DNA from: Thermosulfuriphilus ammonigenes
Lineage (GTDB): Bacteria; Desulfobacterota; Thermodesulfobacteria; Thermodesulfobacteriales; ST65
Assembly: GCF_011207455.1 (NCBI RefSeq)
Contig: NZ_CP048877.1
Span: forward strand, 178,576 to 242,575
DNA: 64,000 nt
Direction: 5' to 3'
The position numbers were made by a program, and so were the translations under genes. Shown piece after piece: positions 1 to 8,627 of this stretch. The notes under the pieces are model-generated. The model saw only the letters and a list, made by a program, of their open reading frames with translations. It was not told the origin of the DNA and did no database searches. Position 1 is the stretch's first letter. Each line of letters opens with the position of its first letter.

Positions 1-550
1 GGCTGTCTTTTAAAGCTCGAAAGAGAAGAACTTCTATTTCTTCTGGCTCAAGGGCCTTAAGGACCAAGGTTTTGGCTCGGGACAAAAGAGGAGCAATGAC
101 CTGGAAGGAGGGATTTTCTGTAGTTGCCCCAATAAGGGTGAGAAGACCTGTTTCCACGTGAGGAAGAAGAAAATCCTGTTGGGCTCTGTTAAAGCGATGT
201 ATTTCATCAATGAAAAGCACCGTTCGTTGGCCCCTTAAAGCCTGCCGTTTGGCCTCCTCAACAATCTCCTTGAGTTCTTTGACTCCAGAGGTTACCGCCG
301 AAATGGAGACAAAGTGGGCCCCGGCGGCCTGAGCGATAAGGCGGGCCAGGGTAGTCTTACCACAACCTGGGGGCCCCCAGAGAATAAGGGAGGGAACCGT
401 TTTTCCCTCAAGAAGGCGGGAGAGAATCCGGCCTGGGGCCAGGAGGTGTCTTTGGCCCACGAACTCTTCCAGGCTGGCCGGACGCATCCGCTCGGCCAAA
501 GGGGCCTTAGGGGAGAAGAGACTGACTTCTAGCGATCTTCCTTTAGACAC
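1..550 (-). CDS. rarA: Replication-associated recombination protein A, AAA+ ATPase (5' part only)
   Basis: RarA (MgsA) is a clamp-loader-like AAA+ ATPase that acts at stalled replication forks. The visible N-terminal part has the family signature ending in [19 protein letters not shown], a Walker A motif (GPPGCGKTT) and a Walker B motif ([17 protein letters not shown]), followed by the sensor-type segment [11 protein letters not shown]. The gene runs off the left edge of the window, so the C-terminal helicase-clamp domain is not seen. The proposed start is GTG at 550, the first start codon after an in-frame stop that leaves the usual short N-terminal tail; it has only a weak ribosome binding site. 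It lies inside the preceding 45-codon gene, so translation may be coupled. Family call is firm, start is not. Confidence 0.9.
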   Translation of the reverse strand, partial: MSKGRSLEVSLFSPKAPLAERMRPASLEEFVGQRHLLAPGRILSRLLEGKTVPSLILWGPPGCGKTTLARLIAQAAGAHFVSISAVTSGVKELKEIVEEAKRQALRGQRTVLFIDEIHRFNRAQQDFLLPHVETGLLTLIGATTENPSFQVIAPLLSRAKTLVLKALEPEEIEVLLFRALKDS

Positions 551-666
551 CGATCGCTCTTTGAGCCTTTTTTCTTACCCATAAAAAGACGGGTGAAGCA
601 AAAGGTGGTCAGGCTGGCCACAAAGCACCAAGAAAAGAGCATAAACAAAAGGGCCTGCCCGCTCAT
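529..666 (-). CDS. Small single-span membrane protein, candidate partner of the NSS transporter
   Basis: This 45-residue reading frame begins [20 protein letters not shown], forms one hydrophobic segment (about residues 5-29) and ends in a Lys/Arg-rich cytoplasmic tail (GKKKGSK). Its ATG overlaps the stop of the transporter in an ATGA arrangement, the classic layout for translational coupling. Tiny one-span proteins are known beside bacterial neurotransmitter:sodium symporters, for example MetS beside MetP in Corynebacterium (Pfam family of putative methionine/alanine importer small subunits). Size, topology and position match that, so I infer the same role here. It is too short for most gene-calling cut-offs. 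rarA seems to start within its 3' end. Confidence 0.72.
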   Translation of the reverse strand: MSGQALLFMLFSWCFVASLTTFCFTRLFMGKKKGSKSDRCLKEDR

Positions 667-2192
667 CGATGGTTCCTCCTCTGAGAAAGATAAACCAAAA
701 GGCCCAGGAGGAAAAGGATTCCCACCATGATCTCTCGGGCCACCCAGGCCGTCCAGTGGCTTTGAAGAAGATAGTCAGGAAGAACCTTAAAGAACCACCA
801 AATAAGGATGGCCAAGAGAAAGGTCGGGGTTACGTAGCGCATGATATAGAAAAACAGGCGAGGAAGCTTGATTATCCCCCCCCGGTTAATCTCTCGCCAG
901 GCCTTGTCCGCTGGAAAGAGCCAGAAGAAAACGATGACCTCAATGAGGGCGAAAAGAACTACAAAAAAAGTCCCGGCCCAGAAATCCATTTCATCCAGGG
1001 CCCCGGCCAGAAAGATGGGCACATGGGCAATACCAAACAGAAGCCCCATACTGGCAAAGACAGCAATTTTGCGAGAAAGTTTAAATTCGTCTTCTAGGAA
1101 GGCCACTACCGGCTGAATAATGGCCACCGAGGAGGTTAGACCGGCAAAGAAGAGCAGGAAGAACCAGAGGAAACCAAAGATCTGTCCCAAGGGAATGTTG
1201 GCAAAGATGGCCGGGAGACTGACAAAGGCCAGGTTAAAGGCCCCGGAGCTGGCGATAGTCTGGGCAGCAGCCGCTCCAAAGAAGGCTGCGGCAGCAGGAA
1301 TGGCTATGGACCCTCCTAAGACCACCTCGGCCAACTCATTGAGAGAAGAGGCCGTGAGGGCCGAAAGGGTAATGTCGTCGTTTCTTTTAAGGTAGGAGGC
1401 ATAGGTAATAATGGCCCCGAATCCTAGACTCAGAGTGAAAAAGACCTGTCCTGCCGCCGCCAACCAGACCTTGGGATTAGTCAGCTGGGACCAGTCCGGC
1501 TTCCAGAGAAAATTTAATCCCTCCACCGCCGTGCCATTGGGGGTCTCCAGGGTAAACACCCGGATCATCAACACCACAGCCAGAATGAAGAGCAGGGGCA
1601 TGGCCACCTTGGCCAGTCGCTCTATTCCTCCGGAGATGCCTCGCACCAAAATAAAGACGTTAAGGGCCATGGTAACAAGAAAAAAAATGTAGGCCATCAG
1701 AGAGGGCTTGAAGATCTCGGTCCCCCGCATACCGGTATAGTCGGCCAAAAAGTCATTAAAAGGTTTAAGGTATTCCTGGGCATTTACCCCGGAGGCCATC
1801 ATGCTGTTTGGGAGTTTACCAAGGGCAGCCATAATAGCGTAACCCAAGGTCCATGATTCGATATAAACGTAGTAGCAGGAAACCACAAAGGGAACAAAGA
1901 GCCCCAAGACCCCCAGATATTTGGCCAAAGGATGGGGCCAAAGAAGTTTAAAAATGGCCGGGGTGGTCCCATGGCCTCTTATGCCACCATAGCGGCCGAT
2001 CCCCCATTCGATCCACATTAGGGGAATAGCTATTAGGGCCAAAGAAATCATATAGGGAATCATAAAGATACCCCCGCCATTCTGGGCCGCCTGGGTGGGG
2101 AAACGGAGGAAGTTTCCCAGCCCCACGGCATTACCAGCCATGGCGAGGATGAGCCCAATTCGACTGGCCCAATGCTCTCGTTTAGAGCCCAT
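663..2192 (-). CDS. Sodium-dependent transporter, neurotransmitter:sodium symporter (NSS/SNF) family
   Basis: LeuT-fold secondary transporter that couples uptake of an amino acid to sodium entry across the inner membrane. The N-terminus carries the family hallmark [20 protein letters not shown] followed by [14 protein letters not shown], which forms the broken TM1 and the sodium/substrate site; about 11-12 hydrophobic segments follow. The start is placed at ATG 2192 because GGAGG lies five bases upstream; an earlier in-frame ATG at 2222 has no such site. The protein is then 509 residues. It overlaps by 4 nt with a 45-residue membrane protein downstream that is likely its partner. The substrate cannot be read from the sequence; bacterial homologues move Met, Ala, Leu, Trp or Tyr. 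Confidence 0.92.
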   Translation of the reverse strand: MGSKREHWASRIGLILAMAGNAVGLGNFLRFPTQAAQNGGGIFMIPYMISLALIAIPLMWIEWGIGRYGGIRGHGTTPAIFKLLWPHPLAKYLGVLGLFVPFVVSCYYVYIESWTLGYAIMAALGKLPNSMMASGVNAQEYLKPFNDFLADYTGMRGTEIFKPSLMAYIFFLVTMALNVFILVRGISGGIERLAKVAMPLLFILAVVLMIRVFTLETPNGTAVEGLNFLWKPDWSQLTNPKVWLAAAGQVFFTLSLGFGAIITYASYLKRNDDITLSALTASSLNELAEVVLGGSIAIPAAAAFFGAAAAQTIASSGAFNLAFVSLPAIFANIPLGQIFGFLWFFLLFFAGLTSSVAIIQPVVAFLEDEFKLSRKIAVFASMGLLFGIAHVPIFLAGALDEMDFWAGTFFVVLFALIEVIVFFWLFPADKAWREINRGGIIKLPRLFFYIMRYVTPTFLLAILIWWFFKVLPDYLLQSHWTAWVAREIMVGILFLLGLLVYLSQRRNHR

Positions 2193-2362
2193 GCGCCCTC
2201 CAGACCTGCGTTTTCTGCCCATAATCGGGCTTAGTAATTAAACTTTATCCGGCCTTCAAGTAAAATCTTATAGCCTTTAATGTGGCGCCAGGAACTTTTC
2301 TGGATTCTTTTTCGTCTTATAGTTTGAGAGTAGGTTTTGAATTATTAACCAGGGGGAGCGAG

Positions 2363-2824
2363 ATGGGAGTTTATAAGGAGATTCGGTTCGATGGCCATAC
2401 CGTTTTGGTAGGGTTTCCCCGGGAGACGGACTTAGAGAAATTAAAGAAAATGGGCTATGAGGTGATTATAGATATTGAGGCCCGAGAGAGAGAAGGCTCT
2501 CTGCTTGCCAGATGGGCCCAAGAACACGGCCTAAGATATATTCCCATAAGAATCGGAGAATGTGATTTTACTCAATGTGAGATTGATGACGAGCGAGTGT
2601 TAGAGTGGTTCAGGTTGACAGACGAGCTTCGCGAACCCTATATCCTGAGCACCCATGATGAAACCCTGGGAGTCTTGCTGGTGATCATTCATCAGGCCCT
2701 TCATCAAGGCCATGATCATCAGTGGATAAAGAAGCGCTTTGAGTCCCTAGGTTATAGTTTGAGGCCGGATCTGGAGGGGTTTTTCCGAAAGTTTTGGGCC
2801 CACTACGGGGTGGAAAAGGCCTGA
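2363..2824 (+). CDS. Phosphatase-like (dual-specificity/tyrosine type) protein, probably inactive
   Basis: A 153-residue protein whose layout resembles small cysteine-dependent phosphatases: an N-terminal VLVGFPRETDLEKLKKMGYEVIIDIE segment like the strand-helix start of such folds, then YIPIRIGECDF, then a candidate catalytic-loop position YILSTHDETLGVLL. The usual HCxxGxxR catalytic loop is not present: the Cys and Arg are missing. I infer a degenerate or pseudo-phosphatase, with moderate confidence only. The start is ATG 2363, with AGGGGGAG just upstream; an in-frame ATG further up (2282) lacks one. It is followed two nucleotides later by deoC, so the two are co-transcribed. Confidence 0.5.
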   Translation: MGVYKEIRFDGHTVLVGFPRETDLEKLKKMGYEVIIDIEAREREGSLLARWAQEHGLRYIPIRIGECDFTQCEIDDERVLEWFRLTDELREPYILSTHDETLGVLLVIIHQALHQGHDHQWIKKRFESLGYSLRPDLEGFFRKFWAHYGVEKA

Positions 2825-2826
2825 AA

Positions 2827-3492
2827 ATGACACCTGAAGAGCTGGCTGCCCGCATTGATCACACCCTTCTTCGCCCCACAGCCACCGCCAATGAGATCAA
2901 ACGTCTTTGTGAAGAGGCGGTAAGGTTCGGTTTTGCCTCTGTCTGTGTCCCTCCAACCTTTGTCCCCTTGGCTCGAGAGAAATTAAAGGGAAGAAAGCCT
3001 CGTGTCTCCACTGTAGTGGGTTTCCCCTTGGGCTTTGAGATGACCTCGGTCAAGGTCTATGCGGCCCGCGAGGCCTTCTTCGCCGGGGCCAGGGAGCTTG
3101 ATGTAGTCATTAATCTGGCCTGGGTTAAAGAGGGGCGCTTTGATTTTATCGCCGGAGAGATTGAATCCATTTGCGAGGCCGTTCCCGAGGCCACGATAAA
3201 GGTAATCATTGAGTGTGCCTACCTGAGTCAGGAAGAAAAGGTTGCCGTTATTGAAGCCTTAAGGGAAGGTAGGGCTCACTACATAAAGACTTCCACCGGC
3301 TTTGCCTCTCAGGGGGCTACCGTAGAGGATGTAAAGCTCATCCATGACCTCACTTTAGGGATGAAGAAGGTCAAGGCCGCCGGTGGCATCAGAACCCTCC
3401 CGCAGGCCCTAGAGCTTATCAGAGCCGGGGCTGACCGCCTGGGAACCAGCGCCGGGGTTCAGATCATGAACGAAGCCCTCTCCCCCTCCTGA
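2827..3492 (+). CDS. deoC: Deoxyribose-phosphate aldolase
   Basis: DeoC reversibly cleaves 2-deoxyribose 5-phosphate to glyceraldehyde 3-phosphate and acetaldehyde, salvaging deoxyribose carbon in the cytoplasm. The 221-residue TIM-barrel protein shows IDHTLLRPTA at the N-terminus, the proton-relay region ELDVVINL, the Schiff-base lysine in YIKTSTGFA and the second lysine in VKAAGGIRT. The C-terminal RLGTSAG binds phosphate. The start at ATG 2827 lies just after the stop of the preceding gene with a GGAAAAGG site. Other deo/nucleoside-catabolism genes are not adjacent. Confidence 0.95.
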   Translation: MTPEELAARIDHTLLRPTATANEIKRLCEEAVRFGFASVCVPPTFVPLAREKLKGRKPRVSTVVGFPLGFEMTSVKVYAAREAFFAGARELDVVINLAWVKEGRFDFIAGEIESICEAVPEATIKVIIECAYLSQEEKVAVIEALREGRAHYIKTSTGFASQGATVEDVKLIHDLTLGMKKVKAAGGIRTLPQALELIRAGADRLGTSAGVQIMNEALSPS

Positions 3493-3500
3493 AGTTTTCC

Positions 3501-3529
3501 TTGCAAAGTCTGCTCTTATGTGTCATAGC
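3501..3529 (+). promoter_or_regulatory. Weak candidate promoter for the flavoprotein gene
   Basis: In the 108-bp gap after deoC, TTGCAA (3501-3506) is followed after 17 bp by CATAGC (3524-3529). Both hexamers match the housekeeping sigma consensus only partly, so this is a weak call. A short palindrome (GGCCC-TTTA-GGGCC, 3560-3573) lies downstream in the leader. Confidence 0.25.
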
Positions 3530-3600
3530 CCCTAATTTAAAATCTTACGGTCACTCCGAGGCCCTTTAGGGCCAGATTTAGGGCACTTGAGGAGGGAGAG

Positions 3601-4569
3601 ATGGAACAGGTTTCTTTAGTTGTCGTAGGTGCCGGCCCGGCAGGAATCGCCACGGCCTGTGAGGCCAAAGCCGCGGGTATTAAAAAGGTGGTAGTTTTGG
3701 AAAAGGCCCCTCACTTTTGCGACACCATTGTCCGTCTCTATCATGAGGGCAAGAGGGTGGATCCGGTCTTCCTTAAGAAAAAGATCGATCCCATCGGTCT
3801 TCTCTCCTTTGACACCGAATCCAAGGAAGAGTTCCTGGAAAGGATGAAGGGATTTATCTCAAAATATGATCTTGATATTCGCTACAAAAGTGAGGTCACC
3901 AAGATCGAAAAAGACAACCATCGTTTTATCATCTGGGTCAACAACCAGAAGGCCTTTGAGGCCCCGGTGGTGGTAGTGGCTATAGGGGTCTTCGGTCGTC
4001 CGGTAAAACCAAGTTATCCCATCCCCAAGGAAGTCCGAGACAAAGTCTTCTTTGGCATGCCTCTTTCAGCCCCCGAGGGCAAAAAGATCCTAGTGGTAGG
4101 TGGTGGGGATACCGCGGCCGAGACGGCCTGCTTTCTGTGCGAAAAGAATGAGGTCTATCTCTCTTATCGCCGACCGGAGTTTTTCCGGATAAATCAGGAA
4201 AACCTTTGCGCCCTAGAGGGCAAGTGCAAGGAAGGCCGGGTTAAGTTGATGATGGCCACCGATATCGAGAGTCTGGAGGCCGAAGGGGATAAGGTCAAAG
4301 TAAATTTTAAAGACGGTCAGTCTAAGGTGTTTGACGCTGTCTACTATTGCCTGGGAGGTTCAACCCCTGAGGCCTTTCTTCAGGCGGCCGGAGTGGAGCT
4401 AGATGGCAAACGTCCCCGAGTGGCCCCAGACGGTGAAAGCAACATCCCGGGGCTCTTTCTGGTAGGCGATTTGGTGGCTGATAAGGGAACCATTATGGCG
4501 GCCTTTAATTCAGCCAAGCTGGCCGTTGAGGGGATCCTCTCTAAATATGGAGATCGCCTCAAAGGGTAG
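3601..4569 (+). CDS. FAD/NAD(P)-dependent oxidoreductase, thioredoxin-reductase-like without the CXXC (YpdA-like)
   Basis: A 322-residue two-dinucleotide-binding-domain flavoprotein. The FAD motif GAGPAG lies at residues 10-15, the NAD(P) motif GGGDTAAETA at about 164-173, and a C-terminal FAD-binding GLFLVGDLVADKGTIMAA. The CXXC redox pair of thioredoxin reductase is absent, which is typical of YpdA-like (bacillithiol disulfide reductase-like) and ferredoxin-NADP reductase-like members. The true electron acceptor is unknown. GAGGAGGGAGAG directly precedes the ATG. It is a single gene, convergent with the M48 protease 18 nt away. Confidence 0.8.
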   Translation: MEQVSLVVVGAGPAGIATACEAKAAGIKKVVVLEKAPHFCDTIVRLYHEGKRVDPVFLKKKIDPIGLLSFDTESKEEFLERMKGFISKYDLDIRYKSEVTKIEKDNHRFIIWVNNQKAFEAPVVVVAIGVFGRPVKPSYPIPKEVRDKVFFGMPLSAPEGKKILVVGGGDTAAETACFLCEKNEVYLSYRRPEFFRINQENLCALEGKCKEGRVKLMMATDIESLEAEGDKVKVNFKDGQSKVFDAVYYCLGGSTPEAFLQAAGVELDGKRPRVAPDGESNIPGLFLVGDLVADKGTIMAAFNSAKLAVEGILSKYGDRLKG

Positions 4570-4587
4570 ACGAAGGTTCCGGTTTCT

Positions 4588-6402
4588 TCACAAAGGCGTG
4601 GACCCCTTCTTTTTTTCTTTGGCCTTAAGAAAGCGCTTAAGCTGGGCCCGGTAGTGCTCTTTATTCTTCTTGGCCAGGGAGAGGGCCTTTTTCTGGGTGG
4701 CTATAGCTTTTTCCAGGTCTCCGTTTTCAAAATAGGCCAAGGCGAGGGTGTCCAGGACATAGGCCTCCGGGGAAATTCTGGCGGCTTTAAGGGCCAATCG
4801 TAAGGCCCGGGTGGGATTTCGTCGCTGAGGGTCTTTTATAGTCAGATAAAGCCAGGCCAGATTGTTGAGGATCTCCGGATCTTCTGGGGCCAGAGATAGG
4901 GCCTCTTCTAAAGTCTCCAGGGCCTTTAGCTCTTCTCCAATTTCCAGATAGAGACTGGCCATAATCTTGTACCAGAGAGGTCTTCTCTGGGGGTCAGAGT
5001 TTAGCTTCTCCTCCACCATCGCCAGAAGGAGCCTGGCCCTGCCGCCGCTTTCGATCTTCTCAAGAGGCAGACTCCTTAAAGAGATAATGATCATCATCAC
5101 CGCAAGGAGATATATCCCTAAGGATCTCCTGACCTTTTTATGATGTTTTTGAACAAGGTCGGGGTGATGACGGCAGGCCTCAAGGAACTCCACTCTTTCT
5201 CGAATACTGAAATGGTGCCAGCTTGGCAAATCCCTTATTCCGCCGGCCAGATAGCCGATCTTCTCCAGGGCTCGAATAAGCCCATCCGGCCTTCCCAAGG
5301 TCAAGAGGGCATAAAGATCGGCCTCTCTTTCAAAGTTTCGCATAAAAAAACCCACTATATATCGGAAATAAATCACCAGAAGAATAAGCACCGGCAGAGA
5401 AAATCCCAAAAATAAGAGGTCTTCTCCCCGCTGGGGGTGGGAGACAAGGTAGTCCAGGACCGGCCTCCAATAGGTAAGGGCATAGAAGGCGGGTTCAAGG
5501 AGGAAATAGCCCAAAAGGCCATAAATGAGAAGAAAAAACAGATAATAAAAGAGATGGTAGCGCTTTATGTGTCCAACCTCATGGGCCATTACGGCCAGAA
5601 GTTCTTCATCATCAAGGATACTTAACAGTCCGGGAGTAATGAGGACATATCTCAAGGGACCGATAAGTCCCATAACCCCGGCCGTGTAGAGCCGGCCGGA
5701 AAAAATGGGCCATACGAGAATATCCCTAAAGGAGAGCCCCTGACGCCGGAGAAAATTTTCAAGCATATCCCTTAAAGGGCTGGCCGGTAAAGGCCGGCAC
5801 CCCCAGAGATGGCGGATAAGAGGGGGGATGAAGAGGGCCATAATAAGGAGAAAGACAATGAAGAATCCCAGCTCGTAAAGAGGACTCTGGCTTAAGGTCT
5901 TTAGTAGCGGCAGGGGCAGGGTAGGAAGAACGTCAGCCAAAAGACTCACCAGAATCCAAGGGATAAGGGCCGGCAAAAGGAGACGAAACTGTCCAGCCAC
6001 ATAGCCCTTAGGGGCAGGGCGTTCACCTAGGCGGCCCTGGCAGGCGGCCACCTCATGCCAGACAATAAACAAATAAAGTAGAAAAAAAACGATTCCTCCC
6101 AGATCAAGAAGGGTAGGCCAAAGATTGGTAGCCAGGGAGAGTATTTGGGTTTTAAGGTCTAGGAGGTAGACGTCTAATCCATAAAATAGCAGGGCCAGGA
6201 TGGAAAGCCTCTCCTGATAGATCAGGGCTCCGGCTATACTGCGAACCCTTCGCAGAAGATGGCGGCAGACAAAAAAGAAAAGGAAGAGCTTGGCCAGATA
6301 AAGGCCGGCGGCCAGAGGCAGGGGAATAATCGGAGGGCCAGCCGGCCAACTGGCAAAAAGAACCATGGCTACCAAGAGATAAAGGATAGTTGAGGTGAAC
6401 AT
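4588..6402 (-). CDS. M48-family membrane zinc metalloprotease with C-terminal TPR repeats
   Basis: A 604-residue integral membrane protein. Several hydrophobic segments surround the zinc motif HEVGH (about residues 271-275) in VMAHEVGHIKRYH, and the third metal ligand is in FEREADLYALL, the usual M48 (HtpX/Ste24-like) arrangement. After the last membrane segment (about residues 430-445, LGIYLLAVMMIIISL) come TPR units from about 455 to 600 (EIGEELKALETLEEALSLAP, FENGDLEKAIATQKKALSLA). The TPR tail would be on the side that binds partner proteins. The role is probably membrane-protein quality control by analogy with HtpX; substrate unknown. Confidence 0.85.
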   Translation of the reverse strand: MFTSTILYLLVAMVLFASWPAGPPIIPLPLAAGLYLAKLFLFFFVCRHLLRRVRSIAGALIYQERLSILALLFYGLDVYLLDLKTQILSLATNLWPTLLDLGGIVFFLLYLFIVWHEVAACQGRLGERPAPKGYVAGQFRLLLPALIPWILVSLLADVLPTLPLPLLKTLSQSPLYELGFFIVFLLIMALFIPPLIRHLWGCRPLPASPLRDMLENFLRRQGLSFRDILVWPIFSGRLYTAGVMGLIGPLRYVLITPGLLSILDDEELLAVMAHEVGHIKRYHLFYYLFFLLIYGLLGYFLLEPAFYALTYWRPVLDYLVSHPQRGEDLLFLGFSLPVLILLVIYFRYIVGFFMRNFEREADLYALLTLGRPDGLIRALEKIGYLAGGIRDLPSWHHFSIRERVEFLEACRHHPDLVQKHHKKVRRSLGIYLLAVMMIIISLRSLPLEKIESGGRARLLLAMVEEKLNSDPQRRPLWYKIMASLYLEIGEELKALETLEEALSLAPEDPEILNNLAWLYLTIKDPQRRNPTRALRLALKAARISPEAYVLDTLALAYFENGDLEKAIATQKKALSLAKKNKEHYRAQLKRFLKAKEKKKGSTPL

Positions 6403-6447
6403 TATGGCAGGTTTATACAGCCATTTGGCCTGGGTGGCCAGGGAGAG

Positions 6448-7380
6448 TTAGCTGACAATGGCGTTGCTTAACCAGGATTCAACAATTACCGGACCCAGGG
6501 CTTCAAATTGATCGGCAAGCTCCGAGAAGGTCTCTTCAGAGAGCCCCAGACGCTTTAGCACCGGGCCAATGGCCGCCTCCTGACCCCCGGGGATCCGGCC
6601 TATCTGATATCGATGGGCTAGGTGATCGGCCACCTGACAGATGGCGGCAACCTCTTTGAACCCCTTTCTGGTAAAGGGATGATGATGATAGCGAATGGCC
6701 TCAATGACAAAACCGGGGAGTTTCCAATACCTGGCCAGCCAGCGGCCCACCCAGGTATGGGGGACATCCAGGGAGGCCTCGGCCTCAAGTAGGTGGCAGC
6801 CGGTTTCTCGCTGGACTTTGAGAATGGCCCGAAACTCATCTGGAAACTGAGTAGCCAGTACCGCCCGGCCCAAATCATGGAGAAGGCCACAGACAAAGAA
6901 GACCTCATCGTCAGGGCGACCAAGGGCTCCGGCGATGATCCTGGCTCCGAGGCCAACGGCAATGGAGTGGAGCCAGAAATCATTAAGGCTGAAGTCCTCA
7001 AATTCCTCCGGGGTTTTAAAAATGCTGATCATCATGATGGAAAGAGCAATGTTGCGAACCTCATCGAGGCCAAGAGCAATTATGGCCCGCTTAACAGTAG
7101 TAATGGGGACACGATGGCCATAAAAGGCGGAATTGGCCACGGAAAGGACTTTGCTGGTCAGGGATTGATCATAACGAATGATATCCTCAAGCTCCTCTAC
7201 TGTAACTTCAACGTTGCCCAGGCTCTCAATAAGGCGAAGAATAGTGGCCGGAACGGTAGGAAGATCTTCCACCTGAAGGATACGGTTGCGCAGATTCTGA
7301 TAGGGAGCCAGCTCCTGTATCTTAGTTTTTATTTGGCTACCGCTCTGCTGAGTCTGGGTCATGTTTGGGCTGAGTTTCAC
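6448..7380 (-). CDS. HDOD-domain signalling protein
   Basis: A 310-residue cytoplasmic HDOD protein. The domain starts with LPTVPATILRLIESLGN and shows the family blocks DQSLTSKVLSVANSAFYG, IKRAIIALGLDEVRNIALS-type helix, the HD-like FFVCGLLHDLGRAVLA and IRYHHHP. HDOD proteins lack HD phosphodiesterase activity in most cases and act as regulatory partners in chemotaxis, DNA repair or c-di-GMP circuits. No fused output domain is present. GTG at 7380 is chosen because GAGG precedes it; an ATG at 7362 is the alternative. It is divergent from the unknown gene at 7533. Confidence 0.85.
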   Translation of the reverse strand: MKLSPNMTQTQQSGSQIKTKIQELAPYQNLRNRILQVEDLPTVPATILRLIESLGNVEVTVEELEDIIRYDQSLTSKVLSVANSAFYGHRVPITTVKRAIIALGLDEVRNIALSIMMISIFKTPEEFEDFSLNDFWLHSIAVGLGARIIAGALGRPDDEVFFVCGLLHDLGRAVLATQFPDEFRAILKVQRETGCHLLEAEASLDVPHTWVGRWLARYWKLPGFVIEAIRYHHHPFTRKGFKEVAAICQVADHLAHRYQIGRIPGGQEAAIGPVLKRLGLSEETFSELADQFEALGPVIVESWLSNAIVS

Positions 7381-7532
7381 TTAGGGCCTCTTTAAGTAAG
7401 TATGATGTTATTCTTTTGATCGGTTTCTTTTTAAAAAAGCTAAAGTCGGCCGTCTTGACCCCTTGGGCATCATGGCTACCTTCTCCTTGAAAACCGCCAA
7501 ATCTAGGTAAAACCGAAAAGGGGAGGTCAGTT

Positions 7533-8627
7533 ATGGCCCGATGGATATATGGCCCCGTAAATGGCCCGGCTGACATCAGGCGAATTAACTGTATTATCCG
7601 CGATGAAATGCTGGAGATCGAATCAGAGGACAAACTTACCGAGCTCAAAAAACGTTCTGATTATCTCTGCACCCTGACCCACAGCCCCTTTTGGGCCAAA
7701 AAGTTTGGCCCTCGTCTGGAGGAACTTCGTCAGGTTGCCCTGGAGGAAAATGCTGCCACCACCAGAGAGGCCAATTTCCTGGCCCGTTTTTATGGCTGGG
7801 AGAGGGAGTACAGGCCTTTTGGCCAGGCCGTAAACCTTGAGACTGAGCTTGAGGACCTTGATGATGCACTGATCAAAGAAATCGAAACGGCCAACCCGAT
7901 AGAGATAATCCGCTTGGCCGAGGCCCTCGAATTTCGAAGGGAGTTTTGTTCCTTAAGAAAGGCCATGCTCTATGTGGATTCGGCTGAGGAGCTGGAAAAG
8001 CTAAAGGCCTACGCTGACTTCCTGGTTACCCTTACCTATCTGAAGGAGATGGAAGCCAGGCTGGGTGATGATCTCAAGCCTTTCAGAGAGGCCGTCCTCA
8101 AAGACCATGCCCGAACGGTGAGGCTGGCCAATGTTATTGCCGCCGTAGCTGGTTTTGAGATCCTTTTTGAAGACTTTAACGAAGACCATCTCGTCCAGGA
8201 AGAAGACATCGAGGCCTATGTCTCCCGAACCATCGAAGAGGAAAAGCGAGGTGATGTCTATATCCCCTCTGAGTCCCGCTATCGCCAAGGGCGGGTAATC
8301 TGGCTAGAGTATGTGAGCCCTCACGAGTACAAAGGCGGGCGCCGGTACCCCCGACGGAGGGTAAAGAGAATCTACTTACCCGGAGATGCCCATGATCTCC
8401 AACTTGAGGGACCGGGCTGGTTTATTACCCGTTTTGGCCGCAAGGTCTTTGGGGTAAAACTCACCTACAAGACAACCCTTTCCCCCACCACCATTCACCG
8501 GGCCGGTCGGGTGATCAGGCTTCCGGAGCGTGAAATAAGACGAAGTAAGATAATCACTCTGGATGAAGGGGCCACGGAGATTAAAATCCTTGAACAACGC
8601 CCTGAAGGGGCCTATCCGGTGGCCTAA
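7533..8627 (+). CDS. Unknown protein with an internal 65-residue tandem duplication
   Basis: A 364-residue protein that I do not recognise. Residues 25-89 and 144-208 align without gaps over 65 positions with 22 identities; both copies carry the pattern LxxLKxxxDxLxTLT, then a helix with LxxxRxxxLxxxAxTxRxANxxA. The two copies are predicted to be helical bundles. The C-terminal 125 residues are of a different kind, basic and strand-rich (RRYPRRRVKRIYLPGD, GWFITRFGRKVFGVKL), suggesting a DNA-, RNA- or polysaccharide-binding module, but this is only composition. A good GGGGAGG site precedes the ATG. It overlaps the TraB-like gene downstream. Confidence 0.75.
   Translation: MARWIYGPVNGPADIRRINCIIRDEMLEIESEDKLTELKKRSDYLCTLTHSPFWAKKFGPRLEELRQVALEENAATTREANFLARFYGWEREYRPFGQAVNLETELEDLDDALIKEIETANPIEIIRLAEALEFRREFCSLRKAMLYVDSAEELEKLKAYADFLVTLTYLKEMEARLGDDLKPFREAVLKDHARTVRLANVIAAVAGFEILFEDFNEDHLVQEEDIEAYVSRTIEEEKRGDVYIPSESRYRQGRVIWLEYVSPHEYKGGRRYPRRRVKRIYLPGDAHDLQLEGPGWFITRFGRKVFGVKLTYKTTLSPTTIHRAGRVIRLPEREIRRSKIITLDEGATEIKILEQRPEGAYPVA

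Noticed and set aside
314-532. 72-codon open frame on the plus strand
   Set aside because: It lies opposite the conserved AAA+ core of rarA and has no features of its own.
3560-3573. GGCCC-TTTA-GGGCC as a terminator of deoC
   Set aside because: No T-run follows and GGCC is very common in this genome's coding sequence; the loop is also small.
6413-6440. TGGCC-TGGGT-GGCCA between the HDOD and M48 genes as a terminator
   Set aside because: Five-base stem with no T-run; likely chance in GGCC-rich DNA.
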